A DNA stretch of 64,000 nt from Anaeromyxobacter sp. Fw109-5 (GCF_000017505.1 NC_009675.1:372001-436000), one strand, 5' to 3'; positions 18,586 through 27,326 are shown, counted from the stretch's first letter. The notes: generated from the letters alone by a model not told the origin. Numbers and translations are program-made.

Positions 18586-19665
18586 TCACGGCCCGACCGA
18601 GCTCCACGCGGGGTCGTCCTCCACCTGCTGGCGCAGCCACTCGTCGAGCCTCACGCCGCCGGCGGTGAAGGAAGCGGGCGCGCCGAGGAGGGTGTGGCTC
18701 GAGCCGGGGACGAGGAACGTGCGCGCGTTCGGGAGCGGCGCGATGACCGCCGTCGTGAGCCGCAGGAGGGCGTCCTCGAAGCGCGCGGGCTCGAGGAGGA
18801 CGAAGCTGCGGATGACGGAGTCGCGGGTCGAGGAGAGCAGGGAGAGCCGGTCCTGCGGGTACTTGCCCGACAGGACCGGGAAGACCGCCGAGAGATCCTC
18901 GAGGCAGGCGGTGCCGCAGAGCGGAAGGAGCACCTCGTCGAGGCGCCAGCTCACGAACCACGCCGCGCGCACCGCCGGCGAGAGGTCGTCGCGGACGAGC
19001 GGCGGCCCGGAGTCGTCCACGAGGTAGCCGCGGGCCTGCGGCCAGCGGCGGCGCACGGCGTCGAACGTGATCAGCGCGCCGAAGCCGCCGGCGGACGCGC
19101 CGCTCACGACCACCTTCGGCGGCGCCCCCAGGTTCGCGTCGAGCCAGTCGATCGCGCGGGCCACGTTCACGCGGCCCTTGTGGTGCCAGCGGCGCGGCGC
19201 GCCCGGGTAGCCCTGGATCTCGTCGCCCGCGTGGACGTCGCCCGTGCAGTACGGCACGAACACGAGCGTGTAGCGCGCGAAGGGGTTGCCGGGCGCCGCG
19301 CGGTCCAGGACCGTGCCCGGGACGTCAGCCGCCCGGGCGGCGAACTCGGCGCTTCCGAACGGTCCGGGCTTGGCGAGCCCCAGGGTGAAGCAGGTGAGCG
19401 CGTCCCAGCACGCCCCCCCGCCGTCCAGGAAGAGGAGGACCTCGTCCCCGTCGCCCCGGTTCACGGCGATGCCGGTCTGCGAGCCGTCGCCGCAGGCGGT
19501 CCCCGGCACGTCGATCCACGTCCAGGTGTTCCGCGGGAGCGCCTCCGCCGGCGCCTCCGCGCCCGCCGTGTCCTCGCCGCCGCACGCGCCCAGCGCGGCG
19601 ACGACGGCGAAGGCGAAGGCCACGAAGGCCGCTCGCGGGCGGAAGGGCCTCTCGGGTCGCCACAT
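18586..19665 (-). CDS. Pectinacetylesterase-family serine hydrolase lipoprotein
   Basis: A 359-residue exported protein. The signal peptide ends in a lipobox (Ala-Leu-Gly-Ala-Cys near residue 27), so the mature protein should be lipid-anchored. The alpha/beta hydrolase shows Phe-Leu-Asp-Gly-Gly-Gly-Ala-Cys-Trp (oxyanion region), the nucleophile motif Gly-Ala-Ser-Ala-Gly-Gly-Phe-Gly near residue 188, and a likely catalytic His in Gly-Ser-Ser-His-Thr near the C-terminus. These are features of the pectinacetylesterase/Notum family, which removes ester-linked acyl groups from polysaccharides or proteins. The true substrate in this organism is unknown. Single gene. Confidence 0.78.
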   Translation of the reverse strand: MWRPERPFRPRAAFVAFAFAVVAALGACGGEDTAGAEAPAEALPRNTWTWIDVPGTACGDGSQTGIAVNRGDGDEVLLFLDGGGACWDALTCFTLGLAKPGPFGSAEFAARAADVPGTVLDRAAPGNPFARYTLVFVPYCTGDVHAGDEIQGYPGAPRRWHHKGRVNVARAIDWLDANLGAPPKVVVSGASAGGFGALITFDAVRRRWPQARGYLVDDSGPPLVRDDLSPAVRAAWFVSWRLDEVLLPLCGTACLEDLSAVFPVLSGKYPQDRLSLLSSTRDSVIRSFVLLEPARFEDALLRLTTAVIAPLPNARTFLVPGSSHTLLGAPASFTAGGVRLDEWLRQQVEDDPAWSSVGP

Positions 19666-19735
19666 GGTGACCTACGGTGGGCGCGGCGCGCGCGCGCGGC
19701 AACGTGGCGCGGAGACGCGCCAACGCCCGGTCCGC

Positions 19736-20722
19736 TCAGAAGGTCAGGACGAGCTTGCCGAAGCTCTCGTTCCGCTCCATGCGCTCGTGCGCCTCGCGGG
19801 CGCGCTCGGCGGGCAGCACCAGGTCCACGACCGGCTTCACCGCGCCCGCCGCGACGAGCGGGAGGACGTCGCGCGCGAACGCCTGGGTCGCGGCGATCTT
19901 CTCCTCGAGCGGCCGCGGGCGCAGCACCGTGCCGACGATGGCGCCGCGGGCCCGCATGAGGAGCCCCAGATCGAGCTGCGCCTTCGGGCCGCCCATGGTC
20001 CCGATCACCACGACGCGCCCGCCGGAGGCGAGCGCGGCGAGGTTCTCCGCCGCGTAGGGTGCGCCCACGAAGTCGAGCACGAGCGGGCAGCCCCGCTTGC
20101 CGGTGAGGCGCCGGACCTCCTCCGCGAACCTCGGCTCGTCCTTCGCGACCAGGATCCCGTGATCGAGCCCGAGCGCGCGCGCCCGCTCGAGCTTGTCGGC
20201 GGTGCGAGAGGTGCCGATCACCGTCGCGCCCGCCGCCTTCGCGATCTGGAGCGCGGCGGTGGAGACGCCCGAGCCGATGGCGTGGACGAGGACCGGCCAG
20301 CCGGGACGCAGCCCGCCCAGCGTGAAGAGCGCGTCGTGCGAGGTGACGCACGCCTCCGGGATGGCGGCCGCGTCCTCGGAGGAGAGCGCGTCGGGGATCC
20401 GCACGAGCATCCGCTCGTGGGCCACCGCGAGCTCCGCCTGTGCCTCGCCGGAGGCGATGGCCATCACGCGGTCGCCCGCCTTCCAGGCGGTGACGCCCGC
20501 CCCGACCGCGGCCACCTCGCCCGCGAGCTCGAGGCCGGGGATGTCCTCGCGCGTGCCGGGCGGCGGCGGATAGAGGCCGCGGCGCTGCAGCAGATCCGCG
20601 CGGTTCAGCGCCGCCGCGCGCACGCGGACGAGCACCTCGCCGCGCGCCGGCGCGGGATCGGAGGTCTCGGCGAAGCGCACGATCTCGGGACCGCCCTTGC
20701 CGTCGAACAGGACCGCCTTCAT
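19736..20722 (-). CDS. NAD(P)H quinone oxidoreductase, PIG3 type
   Basis: A 328-residue MDR protein without zinc. The N-terminus Met-Lys-Ala-Val-Leu-Phe-Asp, the segment Ala-Ala-Leu-Asn-Arg-Ala-Asp-Leu-Leu-Gln-Arg near residue 38, and Ala-Ile-Gly-Ser-Gly-Val-Ser near 150 (nucleotide-binding turn) are typical of the PIG3/Qor group, which reduces quinones with NADPH. GAGGAGGG precedes the ATG. The ATG overlaps the TGA of the preceding small gene (ATGA at 20719-20722), so both are probably co-translated. Confidence 0.86.
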   Translation of the reverse strand: MKAVLFDGKGGPEIVRFAETSDPAPARGEVLVRVRAAALNRADLLQRRGLYPPPPGTREDIPGLELAGEVAAVGAGVTAWKAGDRVMAIASGEAQAELAVAHERMLVRIPDALSSEDAAAIPEACVTSHDALFTLGGLRPGWPVLVHAIGSGVSTAALQIAKAAGATVIGTSRTADKLERARALGLDHGILVAKDEPRFAEEVRRLTGKRGCPLVLDFVGAPYAAENLAALASGGRVVVIGTMGGPKAQLDLGLLMRARGAIVGTVLRPRPLEEKIAATQAFARDVLPLVAAGAVKPVVDLVLPAERAREAHERMERNESFGKLVLTF

Positions 20723-21150
20723 GCAACCCTCCTCATGCCGGGCGCGCCGAAGTGACCTGCGGGCGCGCCGAACGGAGCCTCGAAGCTTGCGCCGTCCGCG
20801 TCGCGCGCCACGACGGCGCGCCCCGGCTCGACGTGCGCGAGAGGATACCGATCGGCGCGCGGGACCGCGACCCGCTCGTCGTCGGGCGGGCAGGCGGAGG
20901 TGGGATCGAGGCCCGCGAGCGCGTCGAGGGGAACGATGGCGACGGCGAGGGAGTAGCCGTTGTACGTGCCGTCCCACCACATCGACAGCTCCGCCGGCGC
21001 CGTGGCCGCCCGCGCGGCGAGCTCGAGGAGCGCCGCCCGGAAGGCACGGAAGGGCGCGGTGTCGGTGCGAGGGTCGAGCCCCTCGGCCGACGCCCCGGCG
21101 TAGCGCGCGCGGAGGTCCTCGAGGGCGAAGCGGAGGATGCGGGCCTGCAC
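20719..21150 (-). CDS. Hypothetical protein coupled to quinone oxidoreductase
   Basis: About 143 residues if the GTG at 21150 is the start; the frame is open further up to 21255. No family is recognised. The centre (Leu-Ser-Met-Trp-Trp-Asp-Gly-Thr-Tyr-Asn-Gly-Tyr-Ser) is hydrophobic and aromatic, and the C-terminal third is rich in Gly, Ala and Pro. No signal peptide or membrane helix. Its stop overlaps the start of the PIG3-type reductase, so a role linked to that enzyme is possible. Confidence 0.6.
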   Translation of the reverse strand: MQARILRFALEDLRARYAGASAEGLDPRTDTAPFRAFRAALLELAARAATAPAELSMWWDGTYNGYSLAVAIVPLDALAGLDPTSACPPDDERVAVPRADRYPLAHVEPGRAVVARDADGASFEAPFGAPAGHFGAPGMRRVA

Positions 21151-21196
21151 GAGGCGAGGATGGCGCCCGGCGCGGGCGCGTGCAGGGGATTCTTGG

Positions 21197-22525
21197 TCAG
21201 GTCCCGTCGCGAGCGGCCCCGGTGGGCTCGCGGGCGGCGACCTCGCGACGCGCACTCCACCACGCCCAGGCGGCGGCGGCCGCGAGCGCGCCGTACTCGA
21301 CGACGAGCGCCCATCGCGGCACGGCCCACGGCGCGCCAGGAGGGCGATGCCACACCACGTCCGTCGCCTGGATGGAGAGGGTCCAGACGAGGAGCGGCAG
21401 CGTGGCGCGCGCGACCAGGAACGGCGTGAGCCAGACGAGATACCAGGGGTAGACGAGGGGTGCGCAGAGGAGCGCCGCGCCGAGCGGCCAGGCCCACGCG
21501 GCGGGCGACGTCGCGGGGAGCCGCGCCCGCGCCCAGGCCGCCACCGCGAGCCCCGCGCCGACCGCCAGCGCTCCCGCGATCGCGGGCGTCGACGCCGCGG
21601 CGGCCGCCTGGAAGACCGGGCCGTTGAAGCGGAAGCGCTGCACGATCGCGGGCACCGAGCCGAGCGCGGGATCGCCGCCGAGCCAGAACGGCAGGTACAG
21701 CGCCGCGAGCACGGAGAGGCCCACCGCCGCGTCCCGCAGCGAGACCCTGCGCCAGAGGAGCGGCGCGAGGACGACCGGCAAGGGCTTCACCGCGAGCGCG
21801 AGGACGAACGCGACGCTGCCGGCGAGCGTGCGCCGCCGCGCGAGGGCGAGGGCCGCGAGCGCGACGAGGAGCGCCCCGAGCGCGTCCACGTGGCCCTCGC
21901 GCGCGATCTCGAACGCGACGAGCGGGTTCCACAGGTAGGCGAGGATCCAGGCCGGGCCGGCGCCGACGGCGAGGAGCCAGCGCCAGAGCGCGAGCGCGAG
22001 GAGCGCCTCGCACGCGACGAGGGCCGTCTTCACGGCGAGGGCCGTCTCGCCCGGCGTGGTCGCGAGGAGGAAGAAGAGCTGCGCCGCCGGAGCGTACGGG
22101 CTCGGCACGTCGGGGTTGTTCACCGGCCAGCTCTCCGCCGTGCGGAGGTGGGCGACGGACGGGTCGGCCGGGAGCACCGCGTACGGGGAGAGCCCCGCGC
22201 GCACCGTGCGCGCGTCCCACACGTACCGGGTCATGTCGGCGTCGGGGTGGGTCGGCGCGAGCAGGAGCGGGAGGCGCCACCCGAAGGCGAGGAGCGCCAG
22301 CGCGACGAGCGCGCGCGGAGAGGGATGCCGGCCCCGCGCGAGCGCCATCATGGCGAGCAGATAGCCCGCGCTCGCGAAGCCCACGAGGACGAAGAACGCC
22401 GGCGTCCCCCGCCCCGGGTCCCGCGCCGCCAGGGCGACGAGCGAGGCGAGGATCGCCGCCCCGGCGGCCCAGAGCGACCACGGGCGGACCAGGCGATCCG
22501 CGGGCTCGCGTTCCCCGAGCCTCAT
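21197..22525 (-). CDS. Membrane glycosyltransferase, GT87/DUF2029 type
   Basis: A 442-residue protein with about 11-12 transmembrane helices. The first large loop carries Pro-Asp-Ala-Asp-Met-Thr-Arg-Tyr-Val-Trp-Asp-Ala-Arg, the Asp-rich site expected in GT-C enzymes, followed by Gly-Leu-Ser-Pro-Tyr. These resemble polyprenyl-phosphate-mannose-dependent transferases of GT87. The ATG at 22525 is proposed; a GTG at 22606 in the same frame would add 27 residues. A fragment of a GT2 gene lies directly upstream, which suggests the pair once made and used a lipid-linked sugar. Confidence 0.75.
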   Translation of the reverse strand: MRLGEREPADRLVRPWSLWAAGAAILASLVALAARDPGRGTPAFFVLVGFASAGYLLAMMALARGRHPSPRALVALALLAFGWRLPLLLAPTHPDADMTRYVWDARTVRAGLSPYAVLPADPSVAHLRTAESWPVNNPDVPSPYAPAAQLFFLLATTPGETALAVKTALVACEALLALALWRWLLAVGAGPAWILAYLWNPLVAFEIAREGHVDALGALLVALAALALARRRTLAGSVAFVLALAVKPLPVVLAPLLWRRVSLRDAAVGLSVLAALYLPFWLGGDPALGSVPAIVQRFRFNGPVFQAAAAASTPAIAGALAVGAGLAVAAWARARLPATSPAAWAWPLGAALLCAPLVYPWYLVWLTPFLVARATLPLLVWTLSIQATDVVWHRPPGAPWAVPRWALVVEYGALAAAAAWAWWSARREVAAREPTGAARDGT

Positions 22526-22621
22526 GGCGCGCGCCGCGCCGTCGCCGCGCGGGAGCTCCCACGAGGCGACGAGCGCCGCGGTGCGGGGCGCACGTGCGGG
22601 TTCCACGCGCAGGAGCGCGGG

Positions 22622-22707
22622 GAGGCGGAGCGGCCGAGGGCGAGACCGATGGAACCGGCCTCCTCGTACGTCGGAATCACGACCGCGACCCGCACGACCG
22701 CGGACAC
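22622..22707 (-). pseudogene. N-terminal remnant of a GT2 glycosyltransferase
   Basis: From a GTG at 22707 the frame reads Val-Arg-Val-Ala-Val-Val-Ile-Pro-Thr-Tyr-Glu-Glu-Ala-Gly-Ser-Ile, the start of a GT2 (dolichyl-phosphate-mannose-synthase-like) enzyme. The similarity stops after about 22 residues and the rest is unrelated, running into the GT87 gene. The donor-binding Asp-x-Asp part is absent, so only the first strand survives, probably after a deletion. Confidence 0.5.
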
Positions 22708-22849
22708 TACCAGACGGGAAGCCTCGGCCAGCGCCTCGAGAGGATGGCGTTCACACCTCGGGTGCGTCCCGGCCGGGCCGTGCCGAGCGCCGCCGCCGCG
22801 ATCGTCGGGATGAGCAGCTCGCCCGGAGAGTGCCTGCGGCGAACGCGGC

Positions 22850-23647
22850 CTATCTCACCGCGCCGTCCACCCCCACCACCACGTCCGTCAGCGGCAGCTT
22901 CTTCCCGCTCGCCGCGACCGCGTGGCGCGCGGCCATGGCGATCCCGCCGCAGCAGGGGACCTCCATGCGCGCGACCGTGACGCTCCGCACGTCGGACTGC
23001 GTGAGGATCGCCGTGAGCTTCTCGGCGTAGAAGTCGTTGTCGTCGAGCTTCGGGCACCCCACCACGATGGCCCGTCCGGCGAGGAGCTCGTCGTGGAACC
23101 CGGCGTAGGCGAAGGGCACGCAGTCCGCCGCGACGAGCAGGTCCGCGCCCTGGAAGTAGGAGGCGGTCACCGGGACGAGGTGCAGCTGGACCGGCCACTG
23201 CCCGAGCCGGCTCTGCGCCGAGGCCATCCCTGCGGCGACGCGCTGGGGACCGGCGGGCCGGGGCGTGAGCGTCCGCGGGCGCGAGCCGGGGCAACCTCCG
23301 CCCGCCGAGGGAGCGGGGTCCGAGACGATGGAGAGCCGCGGGCGCGCGGGCGCGGGCGGCGCGACGGCCGCGAGCGCGGGCGGGGCGGGCTCCTGCGCGG
23401 GAGCGCGAGCGCGAGCGAGGTGCGCCTTCACCGCCGCCTCGTCGAAGTCCGCCGCCTCGCGCTCGATCACGGTGATCGCGCCCTGCGGGCACTCGCCCAG
23501 GCAGGCGCCCAGGCCGTCGCAGAGCACGTCCGCCGAGAGGCGCGCCTTCCCGTTCACGAGCGCGATGGCGCCCTCGGCGCAGGAAGGGATGCACTGCCCG
23601 CAACCGTCGCAGCGGGCCTCGTCGATCTGCACGATCTTCCGGATCAT
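22850..23647 (-). CDS. 4Fe-4S ferredoxin-domain protein with C-terminal Cys-Cys-Gly-Gly domain
   Basis: A 265-residue protein. Residues 1-60 hold two [4Fe-4S] sites: Cys-Asp-Gly-Cys-Gly-Gln-Cys-Ile-Pro-Ser-Cys and Cys-Asp-Gly-Leu-Gly-Ala-Cys-Leu-Gly-Glu-Cys-Pro. An Ala/Pro-rich linker follows (about 80-145). The C-terminal domain has Ala-Asp-Cys-Val-Pro-Phe-Ala-Tyr, Val-Val-Gly-Cys-Pro-Lys-Leu-Asp-Asp and Val-Pro-Cys-Cys-Gly-Gly. This family is often seen next to hybrid-cluster protein genes in anaerobes (known); no such gene is visible here. It is probably an electron-transfer or redox-sensing protein in the cytoplasm. The ATG at 23647 begins the first cluster domain directly. Confidence 0.82.
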   Translation of the reverse strand: MIRKIVQIDEARCDGCGQCIPSCAEGAIALVNGKARLSADVLCDGLGACLGECPQGAITVIEREAADFDEAAVKAHLARARAPAQEPAPPALAAVAPPAPARPRLSIVSDPAPSAGGGCPGSRPRTLTPRPAGPQRVAAGMASAQSRLGQWPVQLHLVPVTASYFQGADLLVAADCVPFAYAGFHDELLAGRAIVVGCPKLDDNDFYAEKLTAILTQSDVRSVTVARMEVPCCGGIAMAARHAVAASGKKLPLTDVVVGVDGAVR

Positions 23648-23846
23648 CCGTCGCCTTATCCCATGTCGGGCGCCCGCCCGGTAGTCGGAGGACGCTTCCG
23701 CTGGCGGCGCAGCTGCCGCGCGCCTGCACGCGAGTGGAACCCGCGCCGGCGCGCGAGGCTTCCCGACCGGCCGGTGGCCTGGCGCCCCGGCCGAAAACTG
23801 GCCGGCGACGCGGGCGGAGGCTACCCATCCCAAAGGGCGATATCGC

Positions 23847-24605
23847 GTGACCAAGACGGCGGAGATCACGGTCGAGCAGCTGGTGCGCGCAGGCCGCGTG
23901 CTCTTCGGGGCGTCGTTCGCCCCGGAATCGTCGACCTGGCGCCCGGCGCTGCGCGACGCGTACCGGCGCCGGGCGCTGGAGACGCATCCGGACAGGGCGC
24001 GCGCGCTCGGCCGGACCGAGGCGGAGCTCGCGCGCGAGTTCGGGAGGGTCGCCGACGCGTACCGGCTCCTGTCCGCGCTCGCGGCCGCGACCCCGGCGCG
24101 GGTGGCTCCGCGGCGTGGCTCCGCTACCGCGCGAGCCCCCGTCCGGCCTTCCCAGCCGCCGCGCGCCGCGCCCCGAGCCGCCCCGCCACCGCCCGTCGCG
24201 TCCGCGCGCCACGGCGGCCTGCCGCGGCGCCGCCTGCGGCTCGCCGAGTTCCTCTACTACTCGGGGCGCGTCCCCTGGTCCGCGTTCGTCGCGGCGATCG
24301 CGTGGCAGCGCGCGCAGCGCCCTCCGCTCGGCCGCATCGCCGTGGACCTCGGCTTCCTCGCACGGGAGGACGTCGGCGCCATCCTGGCCCGCCGCCGGGC
24401 CGACGCCGCGACCGCGGAGCGGTTCGGCGAGTACGCGCTGCGCCGCGGCTTCCTCACGCGGCTGCAGCTCCTCGCGGCCGTCGGCCGGCAGGGGCGGCTC
24501 CAGCGACGAATCGGCGAGTACTTCGTGGAGAGCGGCTGGCTCGACCTCCGCGCGCTCGACGCGGCGCGGGCCGAGCTGCTCGGGCACAACGCGCGGTTCA
24601 GGTGA
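23847..24605 (+). CDS. J-domain protein with C-terminal GspE/PilB-N-like repeats
   Basis: A 252-residue protein. Residues 10-75 form a J-domain with the His-Pro-Asp motif (Thr-His-Pro-Asp-Arg-Ala), which stimulates DnaK ATPase. A Pro/Ala/Arg-rich linker (80-125) follows. The C-terminal 120 residues contain three related units: Leu-Gly-Arg-Ile-Ala-Val-Asp-Leu-Gly-Phe-Leu, Phe-Gly-Glu-Tyr-Ala-Leu-Arg-Arg-Gly-Phe-Leu and Ile-Gly-Glu-Tyr-Phe-Val-Glu-Ser-Gly-Trp-Leu. They resemble the small N-terminal domain of secretion/pilus ATPases. There is no Gly/Phe region or zinc finger, so it is not DnaJ itself. GTG start with AAAGGG upstream. Confidence 0.72.
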   Translation: MTKTAEITVEQLVRAGRVLFGASFAPESSTWRPALRDAYRRRALETHPDRARALGRTEAELAREFGRVADAYRLLSALAAATPARVAPRRGSATARAPVRPSQPPRAAPRAAPPPPVASARHGGLPRRRLRLAEFLYYSGRVPWSAFVAAIAWQRAQRPPLGRIAVDLGFLAREDVGAILARRRADAATAERFGEYALRRGFLTRLQLLAAVGRQGRLQRRIGEYFVESGWLDLRALDAARAELLGHNARFR

Positions 24606-24621
24606 TCTCGGGCATGCAGCC

Positions 24622-25218
24622 TCACGCGCGCCGGCACACGAGCAGGAGGTCCCCCTCCTCGGGCATCGCCACCACCTCGCCGAGCGCGAGGCCGTAGCGC
24701 GCGGCGAGCTCCGCGAGCCCCTCCAGCTCGCGCACGCCGAGCGCGGGGTCGTGCGCGCGGAGCTGGGCATCGAGGCGCGCCAGCCGGCCCTCGAGCGGCG
24801 CGCCGCGCCTGCGGAACGGCCCGTAGACGACGAGCGGTCCGCCCGGCGGGAGGACGCGGGCGGCCCCGCGCGCGAGCGCCTCCGCGCACTCGGGCGGCGC
24901 GACGTGGAGCACGTTCACGCACAGGACGGCGTCGGCCGGGCGCGCCTGCCACGCCGGGAGGCGGACGTCGTAGGCGAGCGGCGCGAGCAGGTTCGCGAGC
25001 CCCGCCTCGGCGGACCAGGCGCGGATGCTGGCGCGCGCCTCGAGGTCCGGATCGGACGGCTGCCACTCGAGCGCGGGGAACGCCCGGGCGAGGTGGACCG
25101 CGTGCTCGCCCGTGCCGCTGCCGAGCTCCAGCACGAGGCCGCGCGCGGGGAGGATGCGGCGGAGCGCCGAGGCGATCGCCTCGCGGTTTCGCAGCGCGGC
25201 GGCGGCGGTCCGCTTCAC
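24622..25218 (-). CDS. Class I SAM-dependent methyltransferase, DUF938 type
   Basis: About 198 residues. The start region Arg-Asn-Arg-Glu-Ala-Ile, the SAM-binding motif Leu-Glu-Leu-Gly-Ser-Gly-Thr-Gly-Glu-His, Gln-Pro-Ser-Asp-Pro-Asp and Asn-Val-Leu-His-Val-Ala-Pro are characteristic of the DUF938 group. The substrate is unknown. GTG at 25218 is preferred because homology begins there; the frame extends to 25266. Convergent with the J-domain gene with only 16 bases between the stops. Confidence 0.78.
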   Translation of the reverse strand: MKRTAAAALRNREAIASALRRILPARGLVLELGSGTGEHAVHLARAFPALEWQPSDPDLEARASIRAWSAEAGLANLLAPLAYDVRLPAWQARPADAVLCVNVLHVAPPECAEALARGAARVLPPGGPLVVYGPFRRRGAPLEGRLARLDAQLRAHDPALGVRELEGLAELAARYGLALGEVVAMPEEGDLLLVCRRA

Positions 25219-25334
25219 CCGGGCATCATGAACGCGCCGGCTCGCGCGGGCGAGCGCCGCGTCCACGCGGGTCGGCCGGGCGCCGTCGCTCGCGCACGGG
25301 TCGGGGAAGCGCTAGAAGGGCCGAGGGAGGGTTC

Positions 25335-26546
25335 ATGACGACGCCTCGCCGCGCGACCCGGGCAGGGGCGCCCGCGCGCCCTGCGCTCTGCGTTCCGCTC
25401 GCCCTGGCCCTCGCGCTCGTGGCGTCGCTCGCGCTGGGGGCCTGCGCCGGCCGGCGGGGAGGGGCGGAGCCCGCGCCGGCGCGGCAGCGCTTCGAGCTGC
25501 CGGGACACGGCGCGTTCGAGGTGACGGTCCCCCAGAGCTGGAAGGCGACCACCGGCGAGGGCGAGGAGCCGATGCCCCTCACGGTCCGGCTCCAGCCGCG
25601 CGAGCCGGAGCGACCGCCCTTCATCGTGCTGCTCACGCCCTTCTGGAACCCGCGTTCGCCAGGGGGTGCCGCGCCCGAGGCGCCCGCCGCGCCGGACGAG
25701 CTCGGCGCCGACGCCCAGGGTGACACCGCCCAGCTCCTCGCGGAGCTCGCGCGCCGCAAGGCCCTCGCCACCAGCGCCGAGAAGGAGATCGCGCTGCAGG
25801 AGCTGCGCGGCGAGGCGGGCGTGCACGGCTACTGGTTCGAGGCGACCGACAGGGCGCTCGCCGGCAAGGAGCCGGGCGAGGGCGAGTGGCGCCACCTGCT
25901 GCAGGGCGCCGCCGCCGTGGGCGACATGATCCTCGCCTTCACCCTGCTCGACAACGGGCCAGGACCGCAGCGCGAGGCGGTGCTCGAGCTCGTCCGCAGC
26001 GCGCGCCAGCTGAAGGCGACGCCCGCGGAGCGAGGTGCGCCGGCGGACGACGGGCCGATGCGCTTCACGCCCGACCCGGACGCCGAGACCGAGCCGCTCT
26101 CGGTGGCGTACCCCGGCCGCTCGTTCGCCGTGCTGGTGGACCTGCCCGGCTTCGAGATGTTCGCCCCCCGCCCGGCCGAGGGCGGCGAGGGCGTGCTCGT
26201 CCTCGGGCAGCACCCGGCGCTCGGCCTCGTCGCGTCGGTGACGCTGCGCGACGCGCAGGGGGCCGCCGACGCCCGGGCGTGCCGGGAGAGGACCCTCGAG
26301 CGGATCCGCAGGAGCGCGCCCGAGCTGAAGGAGCTGGCGCTGGCCGAGGCCGACGGCGCGGCGCGCGCCGCGTACGTCCTCGACGAGCTCCGCGGCCGGA
26401 GCATCCGCCAGCAGCACGCGCACCTCTTCCTCTGGCGGGAGGACGTCTGCGTCAACGTGCAGGTCTCGAAGGCCGACCCGGAGCCGGAGGACCCCGGCCG
26501 CATCGAGGCGATTCTCGCCTCGGTCCGGTTCGGCGCTACCTTGTAG
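25335..26546 (+). CDS. Hypothetical lipoprotein
   Basis: A 403-residue protein with a long signal sequence and a lipobox (Leu-Ala-Leu-Gly-Ala-Cys, Cys at about 36). The mature part seems to hold two similar halves, each starting with an exported beta-rich segment (Phe-Glu-Val-Thr-Val-Pro-Gln-Ser-Trp near 60; Pro-Leu-Ser-Val-Ala-Tyr-Pro-Gly near 255), reminiscent of PsbP/Mog1-like folds, though this is tentative. ATG preceded by GGGAGG. The next gene begins 7 bases after its stop, so both form one transcript. Confidence 0.7.
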   Translation: MTTPRRATRAGAPARPALCVPLALALALVASLALGACAGRRGGAEPAPARQRFELPGHGAFEVTVPQSWKATTGEGEEPMPLTVRLQPREPERPPFIVLLTPFWNPRSPGGAAPEAPAAPDELGADAQGDTAQLLAELARRKALATSAEKEIALQELRGEAGVHGYWFEATDRALAGKEPGEGEWRHLLQGAAAVGDMILAFTLLDNGPGPQREAVLELVRSARQLKATPAERGAPADDGPMRFTPDPDAETEPLSVAYPGRSFAVLVDLPGFEMFAPRPAEGGEGVLVLGQHPALGLVASVTLRDAQGAADARACRERTLERIRRSAPELKELALAEADGAARAAYVLDELRGRSIRQQHAHLFLWREDVCVNVQVSKADPEPEDPGRIEAILASVRFGATL

Positions 26547-26553
26547 CGAGCCC

Positions 26554-27321
26554 ATGGAAAAGCACAGGCAGACGTTCGGCGTTCACACGTACGAGGTGGA
26601 CGCCTTCGGCACGGTGGCGATCGCCGCCCTCTCGGGCTACCTGCAGGAGGTGGCGGGGCAGCACGCCGCCGCGCTCGGCGTGGGGCTCGAGGTGCTCATG
26701 CCGCGCGGGCTCACCTGGGTCCTCGCGCGGCAGCGGATCGAGAACCCCGTCCCCATCGTCCTCGGCGACCGGCTGGAGATCGAGACCTGGCCCGCGGGGA
26801 TCGACCGGCTCGCCGCCCTGCGCGACTTCGTGGTGCGGCGCGCCGACGGCACCGAGGTGGCGCGCGCGACGACGCAGTGGTTCGTGCTCGACCTCGAGAG
26901 TCGCCGGCCCGTGAAGCCCGCGGAGGTGCTCGACCCGCGCTTCCAGCGCGAGCTCTTGCCGCCCATCCTGCCGCTCGCGCCCGGGAAGCTGCCGGAGCTC
27001 CGGAGCTGGGAGTTCCAGAAGCGCTTCCACGTGCGCTACGGCGACATCGACGTGAACATGCACGTGACGAACACGAGCTACCCGACCTGGGCGCAGGAGG
27101 TCGTGCCGCGCGAGGTGTTCCGCGGCCAGCGGCTCGCGTCGGTGGAGGTGCACTTCCTCGCCGAGGCGCACTACGGCAGCGCCATCCTGTCCCGCCTCGC
27201 CTCCACCGGCGAAGGCGCCTTCGCCCACGCCATCGTGCGCGAGGAGGACGAGAAGGAGCTCGCGCGGCTCGCCACCCGCTGGGTGCCGCGCGCAGCGCCG
27301 GCCGTCCCGGGCGCGCGCTGA
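26554..27321 (+). CDS. Acyl-ACP thioesterase (FatA/FatB type, double hotdog)
   Basis: A 255-residue protein that releases fatty acids from acyl carrier protein. Two hotdog halves are visible: an N-terminal one (Tyr-Glu-Val-Asp-Ala-Phe-Gly, [24 protein letters not shown], Trp-Val-Leu-Ala-Arg) and a C-terminal one (Val-Arg-Tyr-Gly-Asp-Ile-Asp-Val-Asn-Met-His-Val-Thr-Asn). The second carries the Asp-x-Asn-x-His catalytic motif of plant-like bacterial thioesterases. It follows the lipoprotein gene closely. A GACCCC hexamer array starts 5 bases after its stop. Confidence 0.86.
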   Translation: MEKHRQTFGVHTYEVDAFGTVAIAALSGYLQEVAGQHAAALGVGLEVLMPRGLTWVLARQRIENPVPIVLGDRLEIETWPAGIDRLAALRDFVVRRADGTEVARATTQWFVLDLESRRPVKPAEVLDPRFQRELLPPILPLAPGKLPELRSWEFQKRFHVRYGDIDVNMHVTNTSYPTWAQEVVPREVFRGQRLASVEVHFLAEAHYGSAILSRLASTGEGAFAHAIVREEDEKELARLATRWVPRAAPAVPGAR

Positions 27322-27326
27322 GGCGG

